A stretch of DNA of 9,278 nucleotides from Promethearchaeota archaeon (GTDB taxonomy: Archaea > Asgardarchaeota > Lokiarchaeia > Sigynarchaeales > SOKP01). Under the pieces are notes generated by a model, which did no database searches, was not told the origin of the DNA, and worked only from the letters and a program-made list of their open reading frames with translations. The DNA is taken from contig WJKD01000281.1 in assembly GCA_014729315.1 (NCBI GenBank), positions 1 through 9,278 on the forward strand, in the 5' to 3' direction. This document shows positions 1 to 7,171 of this stretch, in pieces (the stretch's first letter is position 1; every line of letters begins with the position of its first letter). The translations under genes were made by a program, and so were the position numbers.

Positions 1-982
1 ATATTTGAGGGGGTTGTTTATTAACTAATTTCTTTTTCATTTTCCAAACATTATTTCTATCAATCTTCCAAATTCGACCGAGTTCATAATTTTGTAAAGT
101 ATCCTTATTATTAATCGGTATTTTTGCTCCAAACGGAGGATTAGTAAAAATATAATCAAAATAATTATCTTTAATATTATTATTTGCTTGGAAATGGTAA
201 TTATTGACATCTAGAGAATCTTCACAGTATATATGGGAGTTTCCACCGGCTAATATTTCTAAATATAATTTGCATAGTTTTGCTAAAAATAGGTCCTTGT
301 CAATACCAAATAAATTTTGAAAAATTGCTTTTTGTCTCATTTTCTTTACAGTGTTATCCTTTTGGAACTTAGAATGGATCTTAGCCAGCAAATAGTCCTT
401 TACTTCAAGCAAAAAACCACCATGTCCACAAGCAGGGTCAAGTATCTTGGAATTTACTTCAGGATCAAGATAATTCACCATAAATTTAATAACATTGGGA
501 GGAGTAAAGAATTGCCCCCCCTCGTCTTTCAATATTTTGCTCACGAAGATTTCAAAGGCATCGCTAAGAATATCTTTGGAGGATTTAGTTAAAGAAATAG
601 GTTGAAGTTCTTTGACGATATAGACTACTAGATGTTTATCTAAACTGATGTTTTCGTTTTCTTCAAAAAAGTAAGGGTATTTTTGTTTTACATTCTTAAT
701 AAAAAAAGTTTGAATTCTATTTAGTACATTCTCCTTTGATTCTGTTTCCTTTATTTGAAAATCTAAAATCTGATCGGGGTTTTTGTTAAGTTCGTCTACC
801 AATTTACATAATAAAAGATTAATGATTACCTTGGAGCGTGATCTTGTGTCTGTATGAGTATATTTTAGTTTACCGTATAAATGTTGATTAATTTTCGAGA
901 AAATTAGTTTCAAATTTGATACCTTTACTAAATCCGATTTTCTTAAAGTGTTATTTTCTAAAGATTTGTCTGTAAAGGTCAT
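1..982 (-). CDS. N6-adenine DNA methylase, type I R-M HsdM-like (partial, 3' end beyond window)
   Basis: This is the first 327 codons of a DNA methyltransferase reading leftwards off the window. It would use S-adenosylmethionine to methylate adenine at N6 within a restriction-modification or similar defence system. A mostly charged region of about 135 residues comes first. It is followed by SDAFEIF (140-146) and GGQFFTPPNVI (155-165), which resemble the entry to HsdM catalytic domains. The SAM-binding motif I DPACGHGGFL is at 182-191, an acidic motif GIDKD at 226-230, and the catalytic motif IV NPPFG at 281-285. An in-frame TGA lies two codons upstream of the ATG at 982, so this is the earliest start; no Shine-Dalgarno sequence is visible. 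The target-recognition and HsdS/HsdR parts are outside the window, so type I versus a standalone or type IIG-like enzyme cannot be settled. It is divergent from the transporter at 1272 and has no evident link to it. Confidence 0.85.
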   Translation of the reverse strand, partial: MTFTDKSLENNTLRKSDLVKVSNLKLIFSKINQHLYGKLKYTHTDTRSRSKVIINLLLCKLVDELNKNPDQILDFQIKETESKENVLNRIQTFFIKNVKQKYPYFFEENENISLDKHLVVYIVKELQPISLTKSSKDILSDAFEIFVSKILKDEGGQFFTPPNVIKFMVNYLDPEVNSKILDPACGHGGFLLEVKDYLLAKIHSKFQKDNTVKKMRQKAIFQNLFGIDKDLFLAKLCKLYLEILAGGNSHIYCEDSLDVNNYHFQANNNIKDNYFDYIFTNPPFGAKIPINNKDTLQNYELGRIWKIDRNNVWKMKKKLVNKQPPQI

Positions 983-1271
983 AATATTTCAATAAAAGCA
1001 ATCTTAAATTTTTTTAAATAGCTAAGTAATGATAGTTTAATGAAAACTATTAATTTTTATTGTTAAACGCATACTATGTAAGATTTTGAAAGTTAAAATG
1101 GATCTTTTTAGAAATTTTTAGCTATTTACCTAGATTTTTTCAATGAAACGAAAAATTTTTGATATTTGGATGGGAATCTTTGTGAATTAATATTATATAT
1201 GAGAACACAATTACATAATATTTAATAAAATAAAATTTAAATTATCACGAAAAATTTTACTGGGGAATGTT
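983..1271. promoter_or_regulatory. Divergent intergenic promoter region
   Basis: This very AT-rich gap separates the leftward methylase from the rightward transporter. Reading right, TATTATATAT at 1191-1200 is a plausible archaeal TATA box, which would place a transcript start near 1222-1228 and a leader of about 45 nt. Reading left, the complement of 1009-1022 (GCTATTTAAAAAAA) could be the methylase TATA box. A 7-bp inverted repeat, ATAGTTT (1032-1038) and AAACTAT (1044-1050), lies between them. In DNA this AT-rich, all of these are weak calls. Confidence 0.35.
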
Positions 1272-2666
1272 ATGGAAAACGATAAGGTCAAAGTAACTCA
1301 TAGCAAAGCTAACTTAGCATCCTATGGTTTTGGGAGCATGAGTAGAGAATTCGTTCAAATGGCTTTTAATGTTTTGGTGTTTTTCTATTACGAAACAGAG
1401 GTGGGACTCAATGTATGGCTTATAGGTTTCGGCTTAGTTATTTTTGCGGTATGGAACGCAATAAACGATCCTCTTATTGGATATCTAACGAACCGGCCAT
1501 TTAAATTTACAAGAAAATGGGGGAGAAGATTACCTTGGATATTATTGGGCGGCATACCTTTAGGTTTTGCGTATTTTCTTCTTTTTACACCTCCTGCGGT
1601 TGATCCTGAATCGGGAGCGTGGATTTTATTCGGATGGTTAGTATTTACAACTTGTTTGTTTGATACATTACATTCACTTTTCTTTGTGAACTTTCAGAGC
1701 GTTTTTCCCGACAAATTTCGCTCAGTAGATGAGAGAAGAACAGCAACTGGAATTCAAATAATCTTAGGTGTAATTGGAGTCACATTAGGTGCAATGTTGC
1801 CTCCACTTTTTATCACTTATGGTCAGATCGAGACCTATATCTTTCAAGGAATTCTAGTATTCGTTATTACTTTAGTCACCTTACTTTTGTCTATTCCTGG
1901 AGTGAAGGAAGATCCTGAAACAATTGAAGTATATTTATCCTCATCTGAGAGAGAAGAAAAGAGAACGCCTTTTTTAGAATCAATGAAATATGCATTTAAG
2001 CAAAAGTCATTCGTAGCGTATATATTCCTATATACCATGTATTGGGTTATAATAAATTCTGTCGAAGCCTCCATACCATATTTGGTTAGATTTAGTCTTA
2101 AGCTTCCTGCAAGTGCAACTACTTTCGTAATGGGAGGATTTCTCTTAGGTGCAGTTGTTTCAATTCCAATATGGGTTAAAATGGCAAAAAAAACCAACGA
2201 TAACGGGAAAATAATGTTAATCTGTGCGGTTCTCATGGGTCTTACGATGATTCCTTTATTTTTTATTGGATCGTACTTAGGCGCAATTTTAGGTGCGTTT
2301 TTATTCGGATTAGCCCAGGGTGGATATTGGGCAATGATTTTTCCTGTATTTTCAGACGTTATTGACGAATCTGTCGTGTTGCATAAAAAACGGGAAGAAG
2401 GGACGTATATTGGAATTCAGCAATTCTTCGGTCGATTAGGATTAATCATCCAGGTTATGAGCTTTGCAATAATTCACGAATTAACTGGTTTTGAAGAAGG
2501 AGCCGACACGCAAACACCATTAGCGATATTGGGCATTCATATTCATTTAGCTATTGTTCCAATGATCTGCGTGCTTCTAGGTGCGCTCGTGTTCTGGCGT
2601 TTATATGATTTGAAACCCGAAAATGTAGATAAACACCAAGAAGTAATAAAAACCCTTAAAATCTAA
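1272..2666 (+). CDS. GPH/MelB-like MFS transporter, copy 1
   Basis: This 464-residue membrane protein belongs to the glycoside-pentoside-hexuronide:cation symporter group (MFS_2 fold). The family signature NDPLIGYLTNRP, then KWGRRLPW, spans residues 65-90 in the loop after helix II, and about twelve hydrophobic segments follow the usual 6+6 plan around a central hydrophilic stretch near 215-240. It should sit in the cytoplasmic membrane and move a small solute with a cation. In MelB the matching helix II carries two cation-site aspartates four residues apart; here they read Asn62 and Asp66, so coupling may differ. The start ATG gives the same N-terminal length as copy 2 at 3770 (His10-Ser11 in both). 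GGGGAA lies four bases before the ATG as a weak Shine-Dalgarno match. A crotonase gene follows 70 bases downstream. The substrate is unknown; sugars are typical of the family, but the crotonase neighbours hint at an organic acid. Confidence 0.85.
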   Translation: MENDKVKVTHSKANLASYGFGSMSREFVQMAFNVLVFFYYETEVGLNVWLIGFGLVIFAVWNAINDPLIGYLTNRPFKFTRKWGRRLPWILLGGIPLGFAYFLLFTPPAVDPESGAWILFGWLVFTTCLFDTLHSLFFVNFQSVFPDKFRSVDERRTATGIQIILGVIGVTLGAMLPPLFITYGQIETYIFQGILVFVITLVTLLLSIPGVKEDPETIEVYLSSSEREEKRTPFLESMKYAFKQKSFVAYIFLYTMYWVIINSVEASIPYLVRFSLKLPASATTFVMGGFLLGAVVSIPIWVKMAKKTNDNGKIMLICAVLMGLTMIPLFFIGSYLGAILGAFLFGLAQGGYWAMIFPVFSDVIDESVVLHKKREEGTYIGIQQFFGRLGLIIQVMSFAIIHELTGFEEGADTQTPLAILGIHIHLAIVPMICVLLGALVFWRLYDLKPENVDKHQEVIKTLKI

Positions 2667-2675
2667 AAATTTAGT

Positions 2676-2712
2676 TGACTTTTTTTCAATTTTTTTTTAT
2701 ATCATCTTTTTT
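2676..2712 (+). terminator. Oligo-T terminator after transporter copy 1
   Basis: Just past the transporter stop there are three T-runs (from 2680, 2691 and 2707), broken by only a few other bases. Archaeal RNA polymerase terminates at such U-rich tracts without needing a hairpin. The tract overlaps the region upstream of the next gene, so termination may be partial and the crotonase may be partly co-transcribed. Confidence 0.5.
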
Positions 2713-2736
2713 AGAATCAGAAAATTAGTGATTATT

Positions 2737-3519
2737 ATGACTACAAAAGGAGAGAATTTTGGAGAATTTATCGAATTTTCTGTGAAAAAGCGGTTTGGGA
2801 TCATCTCGCTAACGAGAGTCCACCGATCAAATGCATTTACTATTAATCAACTAAGAAATCTAAAATTTGCCTTAGAATACTGCCAAAAAAACGAGAAAAT
2901 AAGAGGTGTTATCTTAACTAACCAAGGAGATTCGTTTAGCACTGGAATGGACTTAGACTATATCGATGGGAGCGACCACGAGGCTGTAAAGGATTTAGAA
3001 GGTACCGCAGCAGAAGTATGTCAGCTTTTATACAACGGAATTCCTGCAATATGCGCCGTAAATGGAAGAGCTATGGGCGAGGGAGTTGTATTCGCTATAG
3101 CTTGCGATTATCGCATTGCAACCGAGAAGAGCTTCTTTCAAATGCCTGAAATTTATTCTGGCATATTTCCAGGGACAGGATGCACGATACTTTTTTCAAA
3201 ACTTATTGGAATCCCTTGGACAAAAAAAATGTTAATGTTTGCCGAAAAAGTGGACAGCAGCAAAGCCCTCGAAATTGGCTTAATCGATAAAATTGTAAAA
3301 GACGAAGAAAAATTAATAAAAACTACATTGAATAAAGCAAAATTTCTATTTTCTAAGAATCAAGCCGTTTTAAACGCAATCAAGCTATGTAGCAATCATC
3401 TTATGGATAGATCGTTTCGAGATGCCTATGAAATAGAGAAAGAAGCGTCTGCATGGTACGAGAAGGAGGACAAAGAAGAATTTGTCCGATCTTTTAGAAA
3501 AAAATTTAATTTCTTATAA
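2737..3519 (+). CDS. Crotonase (enoyl-CoA hydratase/isomerase) family protein, copy 1
   Basis: This 260-residue protein has the full crotonase core, acting in the cytoplasm on an acyl-CoA thioester. The first oxyanion-hole loop is GDSFSTGMDL (64-73) and the second is AVNGRAMGEGVVFAIACD (107-124). The FFQMPE segment ends in Glu138, which matches the second catalytic glutamate (Glu164) of rat mitochondrial enoyl-CoA hydratase. The first glutamate (Glu144 in rat) is Val118 here, and the GGG of the second loop reads GEG with Glu115. A single glutamate is the pattern of enoyl-CoA isomerases rather than hydratases, so isomerase or another crotonase reaction is more likely; the substrate cannot be told. 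An in-frame GTG at 2728 is the alternative start. I chose ATG 2737 because GTGAT (2728-2732) is placed four bases before it exactly as in alba and cdhB, so that GTG is probably part of the Shine-Dalgarno sequence. Confidence 0.85.
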   Translation: MTTKGENFGEFIEFSVKKRFGIISLTRVHRSNAFTINQLRNLKFALEYCQKNEKIRGVILTNQGDSFSTGMDLDYIDGSDHEAVKDLEGTAAEVCQLLYNGIPAICAVNGRAMGEGVVFAIACDYRIATEKSFFQMPEIYSGIFPGTGCTILFSKLIGIPWTKKMLMFAEKVDSSKALEIGLIDKIVKDEEKLIKTTLNKAKFLFSKNQAVLNAIKLCSNHLMDRSFRDAYEIEKEASAWYEKEDKEEFVRSFRKKFNFL

Positions 3520-3537
3520 TCAATTTTAATAATTGTT

Positions 3538-3558
3538 CTCTTTTTTATTGGAAAAGAG
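3538..3558 (+). terminator. T-rich tract with short hairpin after crotonase copy 1
   Basis: CTCTTTT (3538-3544) and AAAAGAG (3552-3558) form a perfect 7-bp stem around a 7-nt loop, 18 bases after the crotonase stop. The left arm runs into TTTTTT, and another T-run lies near 3580-3588. This is a reasonable transcript end, but the hairpin alone is weak evidence in AT-rich DNA. Confidence 0.4.
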
Positions 3559-3677
3559 TATATCAAAAGATAAATATTGTTTTTTTTAAACTCAATATAC
3601 CAAAAATGGTGCTATAACACAATTATGTTTTATTTTAGCACATTCAAGGTATTAATGAGAATCCAGCAGAAAAAGGA

Positions 3678-3692
3678 AGTTTTTTATAATAA
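3678..3692 (+). promoter_or_regulatory. Candidate TATA promoter for transporter copy 2
   Basis: A purine-rich stretch (AAAAAGGAAG) runs directly into TTTTTTATAATAAAA. This looks like an archaeal BRE plus TATA element and would place the transcript start near 3710-3716, about 55 bases before the ATG at 3770. The 250-base gap and the terminator-like sequence before it suggest that copy 2 has its own promoter. Confidence 0.4.
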
Positions 3693-3769
3693 AAGGTTTA
3701 AGATTATTTCATACAAAAATTACGCATCTTTGTAAATTGAAATTCAAAATAAACTAATTGGTTATAGAT

Positions 3770-5164
3770 ATGGAAAAGAATGAAAAAGTTTTCGCGCATT
3801 CTAAACTTAATATGATATCATACGGATTCGGTAATTTCTTTAACGAATTCTTTACTCTTGCATTTGGTGCATTTGGTTTCTTTTTCTATGAAAGTGAAAT
3901 TGGGCTAAATGTGTGGCTCGTTGGATTAGGTTATATCATTTTTGCTGTATGGAACATGATCAATGATCCTCTTGTAGGTTATTTAACCAATCGTCCTTTC
4001 AAATTCACGAAAAAATGGGGAAGGCGCTTTCCGTTTATTGTTTTAGCGGGTATCCCTTACATATTAAGTTATGTGCTCATTTTTACGCCTCCCGCCGTTG
4101 ATCCCCAATCCGGTGCATTGATATTGTTTGGATGGCTCATATTAGCTACATGTTTGTTTGATACCTTTGCTTCAATATATTGGGTTAATTTTTCGTCTTT
4201 ATTTCCCGATAAGTTTAGATCTGTTGAAGAAAGAAGAAGAGCTACAGGTTTACAAATACCATTAGGCATACTTGGAGTAGCGCTTGGAGCTATTGTTCCT
4301 CCGTTGTTTATTACATTTGGAAATTTACAGTCTTATGTAATACAAGCGTTCGTAGTAGTTGTAATATGCTTTAGCGCTTTAATGTTGGCAATTCCCGGTG
4401 TTAAAGAAGATAAAGAAACAATTAATAGATATCTCGAGAAGCTTGAAACGGAGCAAGATCGTTCGTCGTTTTTCCAAACATTAAAAACGGTTTTAAAGCA
4501 AAGATCGTTTGTAACTTTCATCGTTATATATCTCGCTTATCAAACAGTTATTACATCAATGACTGCCTCTATACCATATGCAGTTCGATTTATTTTGGAG
4601 ATGCCCGCTAGTGCCACCACACTAATTTTTGCAGGATTTCTTATAGGAGCTTTGTTCTCTATACCTTTCTGGATTAAATTTGCACATAAAAGCAACGACA
4701 ACCGTAAAGTATTGTTAACTGCGGGGTTATTATTGGCTCTTTTTACATCTCCGTTGATATTCATTAATAATTATGTAATAATGATTATCGCTATGGTGAT
4801 TTGGGGTTTAGCGCTTGGAGGATTTTGGGCGATGATCGCGCCTGTTCTGGCCGACGTGATCGACGAATCTGTCGCGACATCGGGCAAACGGGAGGAAGGA
4901 GTGATCACTGGAATTCAGAGGTTTTTTGGTCGGTTAGCAATCGTCATTCAGGCTATGAGTTTTGTATTCGCTCACTCTCTTACGGGATTTGCGGAGGGTG
5001 CTGACACACAAACGCCCTTAGCAGTCTGGGGAATACACGTACATCTTGCTTTAGTCCCTTTTGTTATTATGTTAATCGGGACATTAATTTTTTGGAAATT
5101 TTATAATTTAACACCTGAAAGAGTTGCAAAAAATCAAGAAAGAGTTGACGAATTAGGTCTTTAG
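3770..5164 (+). CDS. GPH/MelB-like MFS transporter, copy 2
   Basis: This is a second 464-residue GPH-family symporter that aligns end to end with copy 1 without any gap; by eye more than half of the residues are identical. Shared blocks include GLNVWL, NDPLVGYLTNRPFKF, KWGRR, FTPPAVDP, FPDKFRSV, IPGVKED, PASATT, DVIDES and EGADTQTPLA. About twelve transmembrane segments are expected. The helix II cation-site pair is again Asn62 and Asp66. An upstream in-frame TTG at 3758 would add four residues, but the ATG at 3770 gives the same N-terminus as copy 1 and has GGTTAT four bases upstream, one mismatch from the GGTGAT seen elsewhere. A crotonase follows 166 bases later, repeating the arrangement of copy 1. 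The copies differ in the cytoplasmic linker (about 218-240) and C-terminal tail, so they may differ in substrate or regulation. Substrate unknown. Confidence 0.85.
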   Translation: MEKNEKVFAHSKLNMISYGFGNFFNEFFTLAFGAFGFFFYESEIGLNVWLVGLGYIIFAVWNMINDPLVGYLTNRPFKFTKKWGRRFPFIVLAGIPYILSYVLIFTPPAVDPQSGALILFGWLILATCLFDTFASIYWVNFSSLFPDKFRSVEERRRATGLQIPLGILGVALGAIVPPLFITFGNLQSYVIQAFVVVVICFSALMLAIPGVKEDKETINRYLEKLETEQDRSSFFQTLKTVLKQRSFVTFIVIYLAYQTVITSMTASIPYAVRFILEMPASATTLIFAGFLIGALFSIPFWIKFAHKSNDNRKVLLTAGLLLALFTSPLIFINNYVIMIIAMVIWGLALGGFWAMIAPVLADVIDESVATSGKREEGVITGIQRFFGRLAIVIQAMSFVFAHSLTGFAEGADTQTPLAVWGIHVHLALVPFVIMLIGTLIFWKFYNLTPERVAKNQERVDELGL

Positions 5165-5195
5165 AGGCTTGATTAGAATTGAAATTATAAATTGT

Positions 5196-5235
5196 ATCTC
5201 TTCTATTTTTTATTCTTACTTTCTCACATTCTCTT
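5196..5235 (+). terminator. Pyrimidine-rich terminator after transporter copy 2
   Basis: About 30 bases after the stop the plus strand becomes almost pure pyrimidine for 40 bases, including a run of six Ts at 5206-5211. This fits an archaeal oligo-U termination zone. A further T-run at 5300-5307 lies closer to the next gene. No confident TATA box was found for the downstream crotonase. Confidence 0.4.
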
Positions 5236-5330
5236 AATAACATCTGTGAATCGTTTTCAAAATTAAAATAATAATTCTGCAATATCTGAGACCAAATACT
5301 TTTTTTTACAATAATCGTAGATCTTTTATT

Positions 5331-6155
5331 ATGGATGTTGAAGATTTTAAAGACATATTGTACCAAAAGGAAAATAACGGAATTGTTACAGTAACACTTA
5401 ATAGACCAGAAAGAAAAAACGCTCTTGCACCTCTAACACTTCTAGAATTATGGTACGCAGCAGATTTCGCTGAGAAGGATAAAGATGTTAAAGTAATGAT
5501 ATTAACGGGGAATGTAGAGGCGAACGCATTTTGCTCTGGAGGTTATTTCTCAACTAGTGATATTAAAAAGGAAATTCCGAAAGAACTATTAAAAGAGATA
5601 AATTTTAGAGATATGGCGTCTAAGAAATTATGTCTTAAGTATTGGGATATGAGCAAGCCTGTGATAGCTGCATTAAATGGTTTAGCCGTAGGTGGTGGGT
5701 TTACTTTTCCTTTAATATGCGCGGACTTAATCTACGCTTCGAATCAAGCGTGGTTTGGATTATATTTCGTCAAAAGAGCAGTTATGACAGATTTCGCGAC
5801 TTCATTATTACTTCCATTTTACGTGGGCTTTCAGAAAGCAAAAGAATTATTTTTTCTCGGGGATAAATTCACTGCAGAAGAAGCCCAGCAATTAGGATTA
5901 ATAAATAAGGTATTATCTCCCGAGGGATTAATGCCATATACTCGAGAGCAAGCATTACGCTTAATTCCACCAAAGGGGCCGAGCTTGTCTATTAAGTTAA
6001 TGAAGAAAACCATGCACGCCTATTATAGACAAATAATAGAAACTCAATTAGATTTGGAAAATAAAAAATGGATTAAAACGCTAATTAGCAAGGATTTCAA
6101 CGAATCCTTGAAAGCCTTAGAAGAAAAGCGAGAACCAACTTTTATAGGAAAGTAA
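5331..6155 (+). CDS. Crotonase-fold protein, copy 2, lacking both catalytic glutamates
   Basis: This 274-residue protein has the crotonase N-terminal beta region with GIVTVTLNRPERKNALAP (17-34), the first acyl-CoA oxyanion loop AFCSGGYFS (66-74) and the second, ALNGLAVGGGFTFPLICAD (114-132). TAEEAQQLGLINKV (181-194) matches the family's helical segment after the active site. The fold and CoA site look intact, but the two positions that hold acid/base glutamates in enoyl-CoA hydratase read Thr125 and Phe146 (in WFGLYF), and there is a one-residue insertion between them. Hydratase activity is therefore unlikely; dehalogenase-, hydrolase- or ring-type crotonases use other residues, so another reaction on a CoA ester is possible. 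Compared with copy 1 it is longer at the C-terminus and only distantly similar, so if the transporter/crotonase pair duplicated as a unit the crotonases have diverged much faster. No clear Shine-Dalgarno sequence precedes the ATG. Confidence 0.8.
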   Translation: MDVEDFKDILYQKENNGIVTVTLNRPERKNALAPLTLLELWYAADFAEKDKDVKVMILTGNVEANAFCSGGYFSTSDIKKEIPKELLKEINFRDMASKKLCLKYWDMSKPVIAALNGLAVGGGFTFPLICADLIYASNQAWFGLYFVKRAVMTDFATSLLLPFYVGFQKAKELFFLGDKFTAEEAQQLGLINKVLSPEGLMPYTREQALRLIPPKGPSLSIKLMKKTMHAYYRQIIETQLDLENKKWIKTLISKDFNESLKALEEKREPTFIGK

Positions 6156-6189
6156 AAGTCACGCAATTGTATGTAATTTAAATCAGCAA

Positions 6190-6231
6190 TTTTTTTCTTC
6201 TTTCTAATTTCTCTTTCTTCTAAACTAGTCA
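6190..6231 (+). terminator. Pyrimidine-rich terminator after crotonase copy 2
   Basis: A run of seven Ts beginning at 6190 is followed by a nearly pure C/T stretch to 6231. It lies about 35 bases after the crotonase stop and before the alba promoter, as expected of an archaeal oligo-U transcription stop. Confidence 0.45.
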
Positions 6232-6299
6232 TTACTTTCCTACTTATCTCCGCATTTCTCCGCTTTATGAAGACCAAAATGTTTAAATCCTAATCAAAG

Positions 6300-6316
6300 T
6301 TTATAAAACTTAAATA
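6300..6316 (+). promoter_or_regulatory. Candidate TATA promoter of alba
   Basis: TTTATAAA at 6300-6307 is close to the archaeal TATA consensus, and CTTAAATA at 6309-6316 is an overlapping alternative. Either would start the transcript around 6328-6342, leaving an A-rich leader of roughly 80-90 nt before the alba start. Confidence 0.45.
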
Positions 6317-6410
6317 TCTATTGTAACATCATTTCTAATATTTCGAAAGAAAAAAAAGAAAAGATTTGAGAAATAAATTTAGAGGAAGTAACACCCAACA
6401 TAGATAAAAA

Positions 6411-6416
6411 GGTGAT
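6411..6416 (+). promoter_or_regulatory. Shine-Dalgarno GGTGAT of alba
   Basis: GGTGAT pairs perfectly with the 3' end of archaeal 16S rRNA (mRNA consensus GGAGGTGATC) and lies four bases before ATG 6421. This excludes the upstream in-frame GTG at 6412, which is inside the ribosome-binding site. The same element with the same spacing precedes GTG 7441 of cdhB. Confidence 0.75.
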
Positions 6417-6420
6417 ATTT

Positions 6421-6705
6421 ATGGCTAAAAAAAACGATTCAAAGGTCTACATCGGTAGAAAAAAAAGCATGAATTATGTGCTAGCCGCAATGGTTATAAT
6501 AAATGAAGCCAAACCAGTAAGACTTCTTGCACGAGGAAGAGCAATTTCCAGAGCTGTGGATGTCGCGGAAATTCTCCGAAATAACTTCGCTAAAGGAGCT
6601 TCTTACGGTGAAATAAAGATTGGTACCGAAGAAATAACCAATAAAGATGGAACGAAATCTAACGTAAGTTCGATGGAAATCGAATTGATTCCCGCAAAGA
6701 AATAA
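6421..6705 (+). CDS. albA: Alba family DNA/RNA-binding chromatin protein
   Basis: This 94-residue protein is a recognisable Alba (Sso10b-like) dimeric nucleic-acid-binding protein that coats DNA and also binds RNA in archaea. [14 protein letters not shown] (9-22) contains the basic GRKK that corresponds to the Lys16/Lys17 region of Sso10b, the site of acetylation there. [20 protein letters not shown] (37-56) is the highly conserved dimer and DNA-contact segment, and [10 protein letters not shown] (63-72) is the conserved beta strand. The length is typical. A short insertion, [12 protein letters not shown] (73-84), falls in the beta-hairpin arm that reaches into the minor groove. The gene stands alone with its own TATA box, a perfect Shine-Dalgarno sequence and a strong oligo-T terminator, as expected of a highly expressed protein. 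Confidence 0.95.
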   Translation: MAKKNDSKVYIGRKKSMNYVLAAMVIINEAKPVRLLARGRAISRAVDVAEILRNNFAKGASYGEIKIGTEEITNKDGTKSNVSSMEIELIPAKK

Positions 6706-6749
6706 ACGGAACCTAATTAATGAAAGCTGATTTTCCGGAGATTTTCTCG

Positions 6750-6773
6750 TTCTTTTTTTTTATTTTATTTTTA
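6750..6773 (+). terminator. Oligo-T terminator of alba
   Basis: A run of eight Ts at 6753-6760 continues as TATTTTATTTTTAT, starting about 45 bases after the alba stop and just before the convergent gene at 6779. It is the clearest terminator in the window. No matching tract was seen for leftward transcripts in this gap. Confidence 0.65.
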
Positions 6774-6778
6774 TCTGT

Positions 6779-7078
6779 TTAAAGAGATTTCTTGAACGAT
6801 TCTAATTGAGCTTGGAACTTTTCCACATCTTCGATAGAGATTCCTTGTGCCGTTGCTTTTTTCAAAAGCGTAATAAATGGTTTCACAAGCGGATTTTCAA
6901 TTATTTGCGCTGTCTGATTGAGCGTATTAACATCTAATAGTAGTGATGAGCCAAGATTGTCACCCGATCCTAAAATGTCTCGTAAAATAAGTTCATTTTC
7001 TTCCGTATAGCCAAGCACCACGATATCTTCGCCAACTTGCGAATCATCGTTTTTTCTAATAACCTTAAATTCACACAT
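6779..7078 (-). CDS. CooT-family nickel-binding protein with C-terminal extension
   Basis: This 99-residue protein begins MCEFKV and matches the small CooT family, formerly annotated as predicted RNA-binding proteins. In Rhodospirillum rubrum, CooT binds nickel for CO dehydrogenase maturation. The family hallmark is a cysteine directly after the initiator Met, the proposed metal ligand, here Cys2. The core reads VGEDIVVLGY, LILRDILGSG, and then a hydrophobic strand ending near TAQIIENP. Typical members have about 65 residues; here a further 35 or so (ITLLKKATAQGISIEDVEKF and on) form a likely helical tail. An upstream ATG at 7090 would add four residues but bury the cysteine, so I prefer 7078. 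The gene is divergent from cdhB-cdhC, whose products belong to a nickel enzyme complex, which supports a nickel-delivery role. Candidate leftward TATA boxes lie at 7128-7139 and 7148-7158. Confidence 0.75.
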   Translation of the reverse strand: MCEFKVIRKNDDSQVGEDIVVLGYTEENELILRDILGSGDNLGSSLLLDVNTLNQTAQIIENPLVKPFITLLKKATAQGISIEDVEKFQAQLESFKKSL

Positions 7079-7171
7079 CGTACTAAACATAAAGAACGAA
7101 GACTATTAATTTTCACTACATCCTTAGCCTATATTATAGTCTTTATTCCTATATATTCAAATTATTCGTCC

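Larger units (their letters stand above)
1272..6155 (+). repeat. Duplicated transporter-plus-crotonase module
   Basis: The order transporter-crotonase occurs twice in a row on the same strand. The transporters are gap-free, equal-length paralogues. The crotonases share only the family fold. The spacers (70, 250 and 166 bases) show no obvious similarity to each other. This supports an old tandem duplication of a transporter, with or without its crotonase, rather than a recent copy event. Confidence 0.6.

Noticed and set aside
317..592. 91-codon plus-strand open frame
   Set aside because: It lies opposite the methylase gene, whose motifs DPACG and NPPFG show that the minus strand is the coding one.
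1032..1050. ATAGTTT/AAACTAT inverted repeat as an operator
   Set aside because: It has only seven-base arms, in very AT-rich DNA, with no second copy or promoter overlap to support it.
6412..6414. GTG 6412 as the alba start
   Set aside because: It falls inside the GGTGAT Shine-Dalgarno sequence; ATG 6421 gives the normal Alba N-terminus.
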